Assembly: GCA_023426005.1 (NCBI GenBank) | Contig: JAFABO010000201.1 | Location: forward strand, 1 to 11,848 | DNA from: Bacillota bacterium | GTDB lineage: Bacteria > Bacillota > Clostridia > Acetivibrionales > DSM-1351 | Direction: 5' to 3' | Length of the DNA: 11,848 bases | Shown here: piece after piece, positions 1-6,192 of the stretch | Layout of the letters: the number at the start of each line of letters is the position of its first letter | Numbering within the stretch: position 1 is the first letter of the stretch | Position numbers and translations under genes: made by a program | Notes under the pieces: generated by a model | Database searches by the model: none | Seen by the model: only the letters and a program-made list of their open reading frames with translations | Told to the model about the DNA's origin: nothing

Positions 1-245
1 ATGGAAAAGGTTTTGAAGGGAAATTCGGGCATGGACTGGGACACAGTCTGGGACTTGAAATTCATGAAAACCCGAGACTGTCAATGGGCGGGAATAAAGT
101 TCTTGAAAATAATATGGCAGTTACTGTGGAACCTGGAATATATGTTGAGGGTTTAGGCGGTGTCAGAATTGAAGATACTATCATTATAAGAGATCAATCT
201 CCGCAAATTTTAACTCAGGCTCCAAAAGAAATCATTATTCTGTGA
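1..245 (+). CDS. Xaa-Pro aminopeptidase, M24 family (C-terminal fragment)
   Basis: The reading frame is open from position 3 to a TGA at 243-245, giving about 80 residues; the rest lies left of the window. M24 enzymes remove an N-terminal residue that precedes proline, using two metal ions in the cytoplasm. Three family hallmarks are visible: a GHGLGH block carrying a metal-ligand histidine, then LEIHENP with the conserved substrate-side histidine, then VEPGIY and GVRIEDT, each with a metal-ligand glutamate. The stop comes shortly after GVRIEDT, as expected for the family, so the C-terminus looks intact. It lies directly upstream of efp, as the M24 gene yqhT does in Bacillus subtilis. The exact subtype (PepP-like or PepQ-like) cannot be set from the fragment. 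Confidence 0.9.
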   Translation, partial: GKGFEGKFGHGLGHSLGLEIHENPRLSMGGNKVLENNMAVTVEPGIYVEGLGGVRIEDTIIIRDQSPQILTQAPKEIIIL

Positions 246-312
246 AAATGAGAGATTTAAGTACTAAATTAACCAGAAATAAAGTATTTGGTGATTAATT
301 TCGAAAATTTAC

Positions 313-344
313 TTGCCTAAACGTTAAAATTAATTTAATATAAA
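313..344 (+). promoter_or_regulatory. possible sigma-A promoter for efp
   Basis: The 184-base gap between the peptidase and efp is very AT-rich. It contains TTGCCT at 313-318 and an AT-rich -10-like stretch around 335-344 (TTAATA, AATATA or TATAAA, with spacers of 16, 18 or 20). No choice is clearly best. The gap and the separate efp ribosome binding site make a promoter here likely, but its exact position is uncertain. Nothing else was recognised in this gap. Confidence 0.35.
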
Positions 345-429
345 CTAGGAACAATTAAACATAAAAAATTCTTTATGTTATTTATTAATTCACAAAATGT
401 AAATTTTATTTATATCATGGAGGTAAGAT

Positions 430-990
430 ATGATAGTAGCAGGCGATTTTAGAAACGGTGTGACCTTTGAACTGGATAATAATATCTTTCAGGTTGTGGA
501 ATTCCAGCATGTTAAACCCGGTAAAGGTGCTGCTTTTGTTAGAACAAAGCTGAAGAATATAGTAACCGGTGCAACAGTTGAAAGAACCTTCAATCCAACC
601 GATAAAATGCCAAAAGCCCATATTGAAAGAAAAGATATGCAGTATCTTTACAACGATGGCGATTTGTACTATTTCATGGATGTTGAGTCCTATGAACAGC
701 TTCCTATAAACAAGGTTGCAATAGGAAACACTCTTGATCTCGTCAAGGAAAATGAAGTAGTCAGGATACTTTCACACAAGGGAAATATATTCGGAATTGA
801 GCCACCAACCTTTGTGGAGCTTGAGGTTACCCAGACTGATCCCGGCTTTAAAGGTGATACTGCTACAGGTGCTACAAAACCTGCTACTGTTGAAACAGGA
901 GCTGTTATAAAAGTTCCCCTTTTTGTTAATACTGGAGATATTATAAGAATAGATACCAGAACAAATGAATACATGGAAAGAGTAAAATAA
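430..990 (+). CDS. efp: elongation factor P
   Basis: Translates to 186 residues, the normal length for EF-P, a tRNA-shaped factor that binds between the P and E sites of the ribosome and relieves stalling at polyproline stretches. The N-terminal KOW-like domain has the expected block VKPGKGAAFVRTKLKN. Its tip lysine is Lys32, the position modified in Bacillus EF-P. The middle domain follows (for example MQYLYNDGDLYYFMD), and the C-terminal OB domain carries the family signature GDIIRIDTRTNEY near the end. GGAGGT at 419-424 lies 5 bases before the ATG, which fixes the start. The CD1247-type gene follows after 38 bases with no terminator, so the two are probably co-transcribed. No lysine-modifying enzyme is encoded in the window. 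Confidence 0.98.
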   Translation: MIVAGDFRNGVTFELDNNIFQVVEFQHVKPGKGAAFVRTKLKNIVTGATVERTFNPTDKMPKAHIERKDMQYLYNDGDLYYFMDVESYEQLPINKVAIGNTLDLVKENEVVRILSHKGNIFGIEPPTFVELEVTQTDPGFKGDTATGATKPATVETGAVIKVPLFVNTGDIIRIDTRTNEYMERVK

Positions 991-1028
991 ATAAAATATA
1001 CTCAAGTAAAAAATGAGGAGGTAGGATT

Positions 1029-1445
1029 ATGAGTTATATTAGTGAACGAGTTGCTTTCATTAAAGGTTTGGCAGAGGGTATGAAAGTAGATGATACTACA
1101 AATGAAGGCAAGCTTTTGACTGCCATCATTGATGTTTTGGACGACATTTCCCTTGCAATCGAAGATGTTGAAGAGATTCAGGATGAAATGAGCGAGCAGG
1201 TGGATGGAATTGACGAGGATCTTGCCGAACTTGAAAAAATTGTTTACGAAGCTGAGGATGAGATCGAATTTGAAGAGATCGAATGCCCTTACTGTGGTGA
1301 GGAAATAGAGGTTGACCTTGATTTGATCGATGAGGATGCGGAAGCGATTGAATGCCCTCACTGTCACCAGAAGATAGAACTTGAATGGGATTGCGATTGT
1401 GATGGCGATGAATGTGGCTGTGGACATGACCACGATGAAGAGTAA
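1029..1445 (+). CDS. CD1247-type acidic zinc-ribbon protein
   Basis: A 138-residue, strongly acidic protein that resembles the clostridial 'CD1247 N-terminal domain' family; its function is not known to me. The first 75 residues look helical (ISERVAFIKGLAEGMKV, then a Glu/Asp-rich probable coiled coil). Two CxxC pairs follow, CPYC (Cys86, Cys89) and CPHC (Cys109, Cys112), which together can form a zinc ribbon. The tail (about residues 120-138) adds four cysteines and two histidines in an Asp-rich setting, which could bind further metal. No membrane segment or signal peptide is seen. GAGGAGG at 1015-1021 supports the ATG. In Bacillus subtilis an unrelated small gene (yqhV) occupies this place between efp and spoIIIAA. 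A strong terminator follows the stop codon. Confidence 0.85.
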   Translation: MSYISERVAFIKGLAEGMKVDDTTNEGKLLTAIIDVLDDISLAIEDVEEIQDEMSEQVDGIDEDLAELEKIVYEAEDEIEFEEIECPYCGEEIEVDLDLIDEDAEAIECPHCHQKIELEWDCDCDGDECGCGHDHDEE

Positions 1446-1457
1446 ATATTAAGACAT

Positions 1458-1491
1458 AAAACTGCCGACAAATATTTGTTGGCAGTTTTTT
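1458..1491 (+). terminator. Rho-independent terminator after the efp unit
   Basis: ACTGCCGACA at 1461-1470 pairs with TGTTGGCAGT at 1477-1486 (one G-U pair) around an AATATT loop, and six T residues follow at 1486-1491. The A-run before the stem extends the pairing into the T-tract. It starts 13 bases after the CD1247-type stop codon and separates the efp unit from the GTPase. Confidence 0.9.
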
Positions 1492-1530
1492 ATTCTCCAG
1501 GGAAGTATAAATTTATTTGATAAAAATCAG

Positions 1531-1560
1531 TGGCTGAAGGCCATAATATGGCTTGGGAGG
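1531..1560 (+). repeat. hairpin repeat copy A, upstream of the GTPase start
   Basis: This copy contains TGGCTGAAGGCCA at 1531-1543 and GCCATAATATGGCT at 1540-1553, running directly into the ribosome binding site GGGAGG at 1555-1560. The central GCC can pair with the GGCT on its left (loop GAA) or with the GGC on its right (loop AAT), so two hairpins exclude each other. The 14-base core occurs again exactly at 7780-7793 before spoIIIAC, and the left hairpin recurs at 11273-11285. A regulatory role at translation is an inference. Confidence 0.55.
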
Positions 1561-1566
1561 TTAAAG

Positions 1567-3579
1567 GTGAAAAAAACCATAGGCATACTGGCACATGTGG
1601 ATGCCGGAAAAACTACATTTGCAGAGCAGATTTTATATCACACCAATAGTATCAGGAGCAGAGGGCGGGTTGACCACAAAAATGCCTTCCTTGACAGCCA
1701 CGAGATTGAAAGGAACAGAGGGATTACAATATTCACCGATCAGGCTGTTTTTACATATGGGCATTCAACCTGCTATTTGATAGATACCCCGGGACATGCC
1801 GACTTTTCGGCGGAGATGGAAAGGGCATTGCAGATAATGGACTATGCAGTTGTCATTATCAGCGCTGTGGAAGGCGTGCAGGGCCATACTGAAACCGTAT
1901 GGCAGCTCTTGAGAAATTTGAATATTCCCACCTTCTTCTTTATAAATAAAATCGACCGTGCAGGGGCAAATATTGAAAAGGTTATAGATGATATAAAAGT
2001 AAAGCTGACGGGAGAAATCCTGTTTACGGGCGATTTGGTTCAGGAAGCCGTGAAAAATACTACTTGCCTGTCCATAGCCCATCTCAAAAGTACAAATCCC
2101 GGATTGATGGAATTTGTAGCTGAAAGAGATGAAAACCTATTAGAGCTTTATTTGCAGGGAAAGGTGGAAAGGGTTGACTGGCTGGCTGAATTGAGGCAGT
2201 TGATAAAGCAGGGCCGTGTTTTTCCCTGCATGGCGGGCTCGGCTCTTCAGGATGTTGGTATCACAGAGTTTATAGAAGTCCTTGACCTGCTGTCATATTC
2301 TGATTATGAAGGAAAAGAGTCTGAGAAATTCAGCGGCAGAGTATATAAAATACGCCATGATGAGCAGGGGAGCAGAATCACATATATAAAGGCTCTTTCG
2401 GGAAAGCTTTCTGTAAAGGAAGTTCTGGAATACGGCAAGCAGGATGAAACCACCGGCAATGCCAGGCCTTCTGAAAAAGTAAACCAAATAAGATTATACA
2501 GCGGCACCAGGTTTGCAACAAAAGAATTAGTTTCGGCAGGAGAAATTTTCGCTGTTACAGGTCTTTCGAAAGCCTGTGCCGGAGATGGAGCCGGAACTCT
2601 GGAAGAAAGAGCCGTATACAGGATGACACCTGCACTTAAGTCCAGACTTATCTTTGATAAAAGTTTAAACAACAAGGAAGTATTGAACAAAATGAAACTG
2701 CTCGAAGCAGAGGATCCGGCCCTTAATATTTCCTGGAATGAAGCGCTTCAGGAGCTGCACTTCAACATAATGGGAGTTATACAGCTGGAGGTGCTGAGGC
2801 AGGTAATAGAACAAAGATTTTCATATAAAGTGGATTTCGGGCCCTGCCAGGTTCTTTACAGGGAGACCGTATCCCGGCCGGCAACGGGATATGGGCACTT
2901 TGAGCCTCTGAGACACTATGCCGAAGTACATTTGAGACTTGAGCCGGCACCCAGGAACAGCGGTATCTCCTTCAAAAGTATCTGTCATATAGATGACCTT
3001 TTTCCCAGTTACCAGAATCTGATCCGCTCCCATCTGTTTGAGAAGGAGCACAATGGAGTGCTTACCGGCTCGGCAGTTACAGATGTTGAAGTCACCCTTT
3101 TGACAGGACGGGCCCATCTGAAGCATACCAGCGGGGGTGATTTCAGGGAAGCAACTTTGCGTGCCCTGAGACAGGGGCTGGAGAAAGCCGGATGTATATT
3201 GCTGGAGCCCTTCTACCGCTTCAGGATAGAAGTTGATATGGACAGTATGGGAAGGGTTTTATCGGATATACAGAAAATGCACGGTGATTTCGAGCCTCCT
3301 GAAACTCAGGAAAACAAGGTAAAAATAAGAGGGCGGGGCCCTGTTGCAACCTTTATGAATTACAGTATGGAGCTGATTTCCTTTACAAAGGGAAAGGGCA
3401 GTATAAACCTGTTCTTTGACGGTTATGATATTTGTTATAATGCATCCGAAGTAATTGAAAAGTCGGGTTACAATAAAAATGCCGATCCGGAATACACCTC
3501 AAATTCTATTTTTTGTGCCAAAGGTGCAGGTTTTACAGTAGAGGCAGATAAGGCTGAGGAATACATGCATTGCTTATAA
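1567..3579 (+). CDS. EF-G/Tet(M)-like translation factor GTPase
   Basis: A 670-residue protein with the EF-G/ribosomal-protection architecture, slightly longer than Tet(M) (about 639). The GTPase domain shows G1 AHVDAGKTT (9-17), G2 RGIT (51-54), G3 DTPGH with the catalytic histidine (73-77) and G4 NKID (127-130). A domain IV-like part holds GGDFREATLRAL (about 520-535) and LLEPF. Domain V holds RGRGPVATFMNY and SFTKGKGS (about 585-615), closer to EF-G than to Tet(M). The classic TPADFR motif of tetracycline-protection proteins is not present. Start is GTG, set by GGGAGG at 1555-1560 six bases upstream; MKKTIGILAHVDAG begins as family members do. It likely acts on the ribosome, but whether it protects against tetracycline or another drug, or has a housekeeping role, cannot be told. 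No promoter of its own was clear. No terminator separates it from the next unit. Confidence 0.88.
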   Translation: MKKTIGILAHVDAGKTTFAEQILYHTNSIRSRGRVDHKNAFLDSHEIERNRGITIFTDQAVFTYGHSTCYLIDTPGHADFSAEMERALQIMDYAVVIISAVEGVQGHTETVWQLLRNLNIPTFFFINKIDRAGANIEKVIDDIKVKLTGEILFTGDLVQEAVKNTTCLSIAHLKSTNPGLMEFVAERDENLLELYLQGKVERVDWLAELRQLIKQGRVFPCMAGSALQDVGITEFIEVLDLLSYSDYEGKESEKFSGRVYKIRHDEQGSRITYIKALSGKLSVKEVLEYGKQDETTGNARPSEKVNQIRLYSGTRFATKELVSAGEIFAVTGLSKACAGDGAGTLEERAVYRMTPALKSRLIFDKSLNNKEVLNKMKLLEAEDPALNISWNEALQELHFNIMGVIQLEVLRQVIEQRFSYKVDFGPCQVLYRETVSRPATGYGHFEPLRHYAEVHLRLEPAPRNSGISFKSICHIDDLFPSYQNLIRSHLFEKEHNGVLTGSAVTDVEVTLLTGRAHLKHTSGGDFREATLRALRQGLEKAGCILLEPFYRFRIEVDMDSMGRVLSDIQKMHGDFEPPETQENKVKIRGRGPVATFMNYSMELISFTKGKGSINLFFDGYDICYNASEVIEKSGYNKNADPEYTSNSIFCAKGAGFTVEADKAEEYMHCL

Positions 3580-3599
3580 TTGCAAAAACTGCTATAGCA

Positions 3600-3616
3600 A
3601 ATACAACAATTGTATT
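3600..3616 (+). promoter_or_regulatory. 7-bp dyad overlapping the -35 box
   Basis: AATACAA at 3600-3606 and TTGTATT at 3610-3616 form a perfect inverted repeat around CAA. The right arm overlaps the first two bases of the -35 box (3615-3620). TTGTATT recurs at 3643-3649 inside the larger dyad, so this may be an accessory binding site of the same regulator. Confidence 0.5.
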
Positions 3617-3643
3617 GACACACTAGTACAATTACTGTATTAT
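3615..3643 (+). promoter_or_regulatory. sigma-A promoter of the lipoprotein-GntR-ABC unit
   Basis: TTGACA at 3615-3620 matches the -35 consensus exactly. TATTAT at 3638-3643 is one base from the -10 consensus TATAAT, and the spacer is 17 bases. Transcription would begin near 3650, leaving a leader of about 60 bases before the lipoprotein ATG at 3711. This is the best promoter in the window. Confidence 0.88.
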
Positions 3644-3676
3644 TGTATTAAGTGATTAGTACAACCATACAGTAAT
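3631..3676 (+). promoter_or_regulatory. 46-bp dyad, probable operator for the GntR regulator
   Basis: A long imperfect inverted repeat is centred at 3653.5. The outer arms ATTACTGTAT (3631-3640) and ATACAGTAAT (3667-3676) match perfectly. The inner arms TTGTATTA (3643-3650) and TAGTACAA (3657-3664) differ at one position. Overall 18 of 23 positions are symmetric. It covers the -10 box and the expected transcription start, so a bound protein would block RNA polymerase. The left arm is mostly upstream of the transcript start, so it is more likely DNA-binding sequence than an RNA hairpin. The YtrA-type regulator encoded two genes downstream is the obvious candidate; this link is inferred. Confidence 0.72.
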
Positions 3677-3710
3677 GCAATACCACAAGCTATTGAAAGG
3701 AATGTAAAAT

Positions 3711-4142
3711 ATGAATAAAAAAATAAATCTTTTGTTGGCAATCATATTTGCCCTGTTCTTTATTTCGGGGTGTACTTATGGAAGCGGAAGTTCAACCGGA
3801 TCGGTGGAGATAAATACTTTTTCAAAAATGTCCATGTCCTATCAAAAATTCAGCGGCTACAAAGCTGCCGGCTTGCATGTAAAAGAAGGTGAAGCCGTCG
3901 AGGTCAGTGTTGACATAGTTTCCAATAAAGGAAAGCTGGATTTCACAATTGTTAAGAAAGCGGATAAAAAAGATGGGAAGAATCAGACCGATGAGACAGT
4001 ATACCAGGGAAACGACCTTCCGACCTCGGAGTTCAAGGTGACACTTGACGAACCCGGTGACTACAAAATTACAGTTACGGCGGAGGAACATAAGGGAAGC
4101 TACAAAGTAACCTGGCATGAAGCAGATAAAAAGGGACAGTAA
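3711..4142 (+). CDS. small membrane-anchored lipoprotein
   Basis: A 143-residue protein with a typical lipoprotein signal: MNKK, a hydrophobic stretch (about 5-18), and the lipobox ISGC with the lipidated cysteine at residue 21. The mature part is about 120 residues with many short beta-prone stretches (GEAVEVSVDIV, LDFTIVKK, GDYKITVTAEEHKGSYKVTW), suggesting a small beta-sandwich. It would sit on the outer face of the cytoplasmic membrane. It is the first gene of the regulated unit. The GntR gene follows after 23 bases, so it is likely co-expressed with the ABC transporter and may be its partner or a sensor. No specific family was recognised, so its ligand is unknown. GAAAGGAATG at 3695-3704 is a plausible ribosome binding site. 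Confidence 0.85.
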   Translation: MNKKINLLLAIIFALFFISGCTYGSGSSTGSVEINTFSKMSMSYQKFSGYKAAGLHVKEGEAVEVSVDIVSNKGKLDFTIVKKADKKDGKNQTDETVYQGNDLPTSEFKVTLDEPGDYKITVTAEEHKGSYKVTWHEADKKGQ

Positions 4143-4165
4143 AATTACCGAAAGGGGGTATTTCC

Positions 4166-4528
4166 ATGGCAAATGATTATTCGTCAAATGTGCCCATTTA
4201 TCTTCAGATAATGAATGATGTAAAACTCAAAATAGTATCCGGTGTCTGGGAACCGGGTCAGAGGCTGCAGTCTGTGAGAGACCTGGCTGTTGAATTTTCG
4301 GTAAATCCCAACACCATGCAGAGAGCTCTGGCTGAGCTGGAAAGAGGTGGTCTGCTCTATACCGAAAGAACTTCAGGAAGATACGTTTCGCAGGATCAGC
4401 AGAAGATATCAAAAGCCAGAAGCGAGATGGCCGAAGAGTATACCGGGAGCTATTATAATGCCATGCAAAAGCTGGGCTACAAAAGTGCGGAAATAATCAA
4501 TATAGTATCAAATAAATCAAGTCTTTAA
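4166..4528 (+). CDS. GntR-family transcriptional regulator, YtrA type
   Basis: A 120-residue protein made almost only of a winged helix-turn-helix, the size typical of the YtrA subfamily of GntR regulators, which lack the large effector domain of other GntR groups. The opening NVPIYLQIMNDVKLKIVSG, then WEPGQRLQSVRDLAVEF, VNPNTMQRAL and the wing LYTERTSGRYVS are standard family blocks (about residues 8-75). A short C-terminal helix (about 80-115) probably dimerises. YtrA-type genes usually sit beside ABC transporter genes and repress them, often responding to cell-envelope antibiotics. Here it lies between the lipoprotein and the ATPase, with the dyad at 3631-3676 as its likely target, implying autoregulation. 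GGGGG at 4154-4158 lies seven bases before the ATG. Confidence 0.93.
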   Translation: MANDYSSNVPIYLQIMNDVKLKIVSGVWEPGQRLQSVRDLAVEFSVNPNTMQRALAELERGGLLYTERTSGRYVSQDQQKISKARSEMAEEYTGSYYNAMQKLGYKSAEIINIVSNKSSL

Positions 4529-4545
4529 ATGGAGGAGGCTAATAA

Positions 4546-5244
4546 ATGAGCAGGATAATTGAAATAAGTTCATTGGATAAGAAATACGGCTCAAAGAAAG
4601 TACTGGATAATATATCACTTGCACTTGAAAGCGGAACTATAGTGGGTTTGCTGGGACCGAACGGCTGCGGCAAGACTACCCTGATAAAAACAATAGCAGG
4701 TCTTATTAAAGACTATAAAGGGAAGGTGCTGATTGACGGCTCCGAACCGGGTGAATACTCAAAATCCATAATTTCCTACCTGCCTGAAAAAACTTATTTG
4801 TCTGAAAATTATAAAGCAAGGGAAGCGCTGGATTTCTTTGAGGATTTTTACGCCGACTTTGACAAAAAGAGAGCTTTGGAAATGTTGGATCAATTTAAGC
4901 TTGATCCCGACCAAAAAATAAAAAGCATGTCAAAAGGCATGCAGGAAAAGGTCCAGCTTATATTGGTCATGGCCAGGAAAGCAAAAATATATCTTCTGGA
5001 TGAACCGCTGGGAGGTCTGGATCCGGCATCCAGAAAAGCAATGCTGGATATTATCTTGAATAACTATTCGGAGGACGCGGTGGTTTTTCTTTCTACACAT
5101 TTGATCAACGATGTGGAAAGAATATTCGACAGGGTAATCATGATTGGAGAAGGTAAAATACTGATTGACGATACCGTGGACAATATACGTGAGAATAAGG
5201 GAAAATCAGTGGTGGAATTATTTGAGGAGGTGTTTAAATGTTAA
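4546..5244 (+). CDS. ABC transporter ATP-binding protein
   Basis: A 232-residue nucleotide-binding subunit. Visible motifs are Walker A GPNGCGKT (37-44), the signature segment SKGMQEK (129-135), Walker B IYLLDEP (148-154) with the catalytic Glu153, the D-loop GGLDP, and the H-loop His185 in LSTHL. The Q-loop region reads ISYLPEKT, with Glu81 where glutamine is usual, as I recall for several ATPases paired with YtrA-type regulators. The signature SKGMQ departs from the usual LSGGQ. It would power the membrane protein encoded next, which overlaps it by 7 bases, so the two are translationally coupled. GGAGGAGG just upstream supports the ATG. Substrate is unknown; export or removal of membrane-active compounds is the inferred role from the neighbouring regulator. 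Confidence 0.94.
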   Translation: MSRIIEISSLDKKYGSKKVLDNISLALESGTIVGLLGPNGCGKTTLIKTIAGLIKDYKGKVLIDGSEPGEYSKSIISYLPEKTYLSENYKAREALDFFEDFYADFDKKRALEMLDQFKLDPDQKIKSMSKGMQEKVQLILVMARKAKIYLLDEPLGGLDPASRKAMLDIILNNYSEDAVVFLSTHLINDVERIFDRVIMIGEGKILIDDTVDNIRENKGKSVVELFEEVFKC

Positions 5245-6056
5245 ACAAATTATTAAAGTACGAATTCAGAGATACTGCACGCACCATTCCTCTGTTTTAT
5301 CTTGTCAGTTTGATTTTTGCCGGTTTGGTACTTTTGGCAAAGCTATTGAACATTGAATGGTTTCAGATGACTACGTCGATAGTACTCCTCCTGCTGGGAA
5401 TTGCTGTCTCAATAATTACTTTTGTTATTATAATTATAAGATTCTATAAGAACCTGTATTCAAACGAAGGCTATCTGATGTTTACGCTGCCTGTTAAACC
5501 TGGTCTGCTGCTGGCTTCCAAATCAATAGCGGCATTTTTCTGGATTATTTTAAGCTATTGTGTCACTGCAGGAGCATTTTTTATAAGCATATATGGTTTA
5601 GGAGTCGCAGGTGAACTGACTTTTGCAATGAATGAATTAAAGAGCTCCGGCGCCGGAAAAATTCTCTATTTATTCATACCGGCCATTGTTCTTGCAACTC
5701 TGTACCTACTGGGACAAATATACTTCGCGGTAACCATGGCCAATATGCCGGCTTTTCAAAGTATAGGCATAGCGGCGGCCTTCCTGGTTTTTATAGCAGC
5801 AAATATAATTTTACAGATAGTGGAGGCAATGTTTACTATTTTTGTTCCATTTTCAGTTGAAGTTGGCTTTGCAGAAAACATCAGCGCTTCACTGACATCT
5901 AAAACAATGTTCGGCTATATCCTGGAGCGCATAAAAGGACCCGAGCCCACAGGCGTTGTAATCGGACTTGGGGGTTATGTATTTGAAGTCCTGATGGTTT
6001 GTATCCTGTTTTATGTAACGTCACGGATGATAAAAAATAAGGTATCATTAAAATGA
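5238..6056 (+). CDS. ABC transporter permease
   Basis: A 272-residue, very hydrophobic protein with about six membrane segments (roughly 17-36, 45-66, 92-118, 143-165, 170-195 and 240-262). Between the second and third is the cytoplasmic block FYKNLYSNEGYLMFTLPVKP, typical of ABC-2-like permeases that pair with YtrA-type regulators. Its ATG lies inside the last codons of the ATPase gene (7-base overlap), with GAGGAGGTG at 5224-5232 as ribosome binding site. It would form the membrane part of the transporter with the upstream ATPase, probably as a homodimer because only one permease gene is present. Substrate is unknown. An imperfect hairpin (6037-6064) spans its stop codon, and a strong terminator follows. 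Confidence 0.9.
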   Translation: MLNKLLKYEFRDTARTIPLFYLVSLIFAGLVLLAKLLNIEWFQMTTSIVLLLLGIAVSIITFVIIIIRFYKNLYSNEGYLMFTLPVKPGLLLASKSIAAFFWIILSYCVTAGAFFISIYGLGVAGELTFAMNELKSSGAGKILYLFIPAIVLATLYLLGQIYFAVTMANMPAFQSIGIAAAFLVFIAANIILQIVEAMFTIFVPFSVEVGFAENISASLTSKTMFGYILERIKGPEPTGVVIGLGGYVFEVLMVCILFYVTSRMIKNKVSLK

Positions 6057-6064
6057 CACCTTAT
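6037..6064 (+). other. hairpin across the permease stop codon
   Basis: ATAAGGTATCAT at 6037-6048 pairs with ATGACACCTTAT at 6053-6064 around a TAAA loop, with one A-C mismatch. The TGA stop (6054-6056) lies in the right arm. No T-run follows, so it is not a terminator by itself; it could protect the mRNA 3' end or help the terminator just downstream. Confidence 0.5.
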
Positions 6065-6085
6065 AAATAGAATATTTAAAAATGA

Positions 6086-6128
6086 TAACTCAACTTTACC
6101 TGGAAAATAAAGTTGAGTTATTTTTTTT
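6086..6128 (+). terminator. strong Rho-independent terminator after the ABC unit
   Basis: TAACTCAACTTTA at 6086-6098 and TAAAGTTGAGTTA at 6108-6120 form a perfect 13-bp stem with a 9-base loop, followed by eight T residues at 6121-6128. It separates the accessory unit from the spoIIIA operon. The stem is AT-rich but long. Confidence 0.93.
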
Positions 6129-6133
6129 ACATG

Positions 6134-6162
6134 TCATAAACCTGGACAAAGCCTAATATATA
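6134..6162 (+). promoter_or_regulatory. possible sigma-E promoter of the spoIIIA operon
   Basis: In Bacillus subtilis spoIIIA is transcribed in the mother cell by sigma-E. Between the terminator and spoIIIAA, TCATAAA at 6134-6140 resembles the sigma-E -35 element. A weak -10-like stretch, AATATATA, lies 14 bases later at 6155-6162 but matches the consensus at only about half its positions. No acceptable sigma-A pair was found. A promoter must lie in or near this 64-base gap; this exact placement is tentative. Confidence 0.3.
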
Positions 6163-6192
6163 TAAATAACTTAATTTAGGAGATGTATACAC

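Noticed and set aside
1479..1511. Sigma-A promoter for the GTPase (TTGGCA ... TATAAA)
   Set aside because: The spacer would be 21 bases and the -35 lies inside the terminator stem. No convincing alternative was found nearby.
1525..1566. Cyclic-di-GMP-I-like riboswitch before the GTPase, spoIIIAC or spoIIIAH
   Set aside because: The CAAAGCC/GAAAGCC strings are reminiscent, but the other conserved blocks of that aptamer (such as GGCAAACC and the GGCCTAAGG receptor) are missing in all three places.
1567..3579. Calling the GTPase a tetracycline-resistance determinant, tet(M)
   Set aside because: The sequence is too divergent, and the resistance-class motif is not present. Only the broad family is supported.
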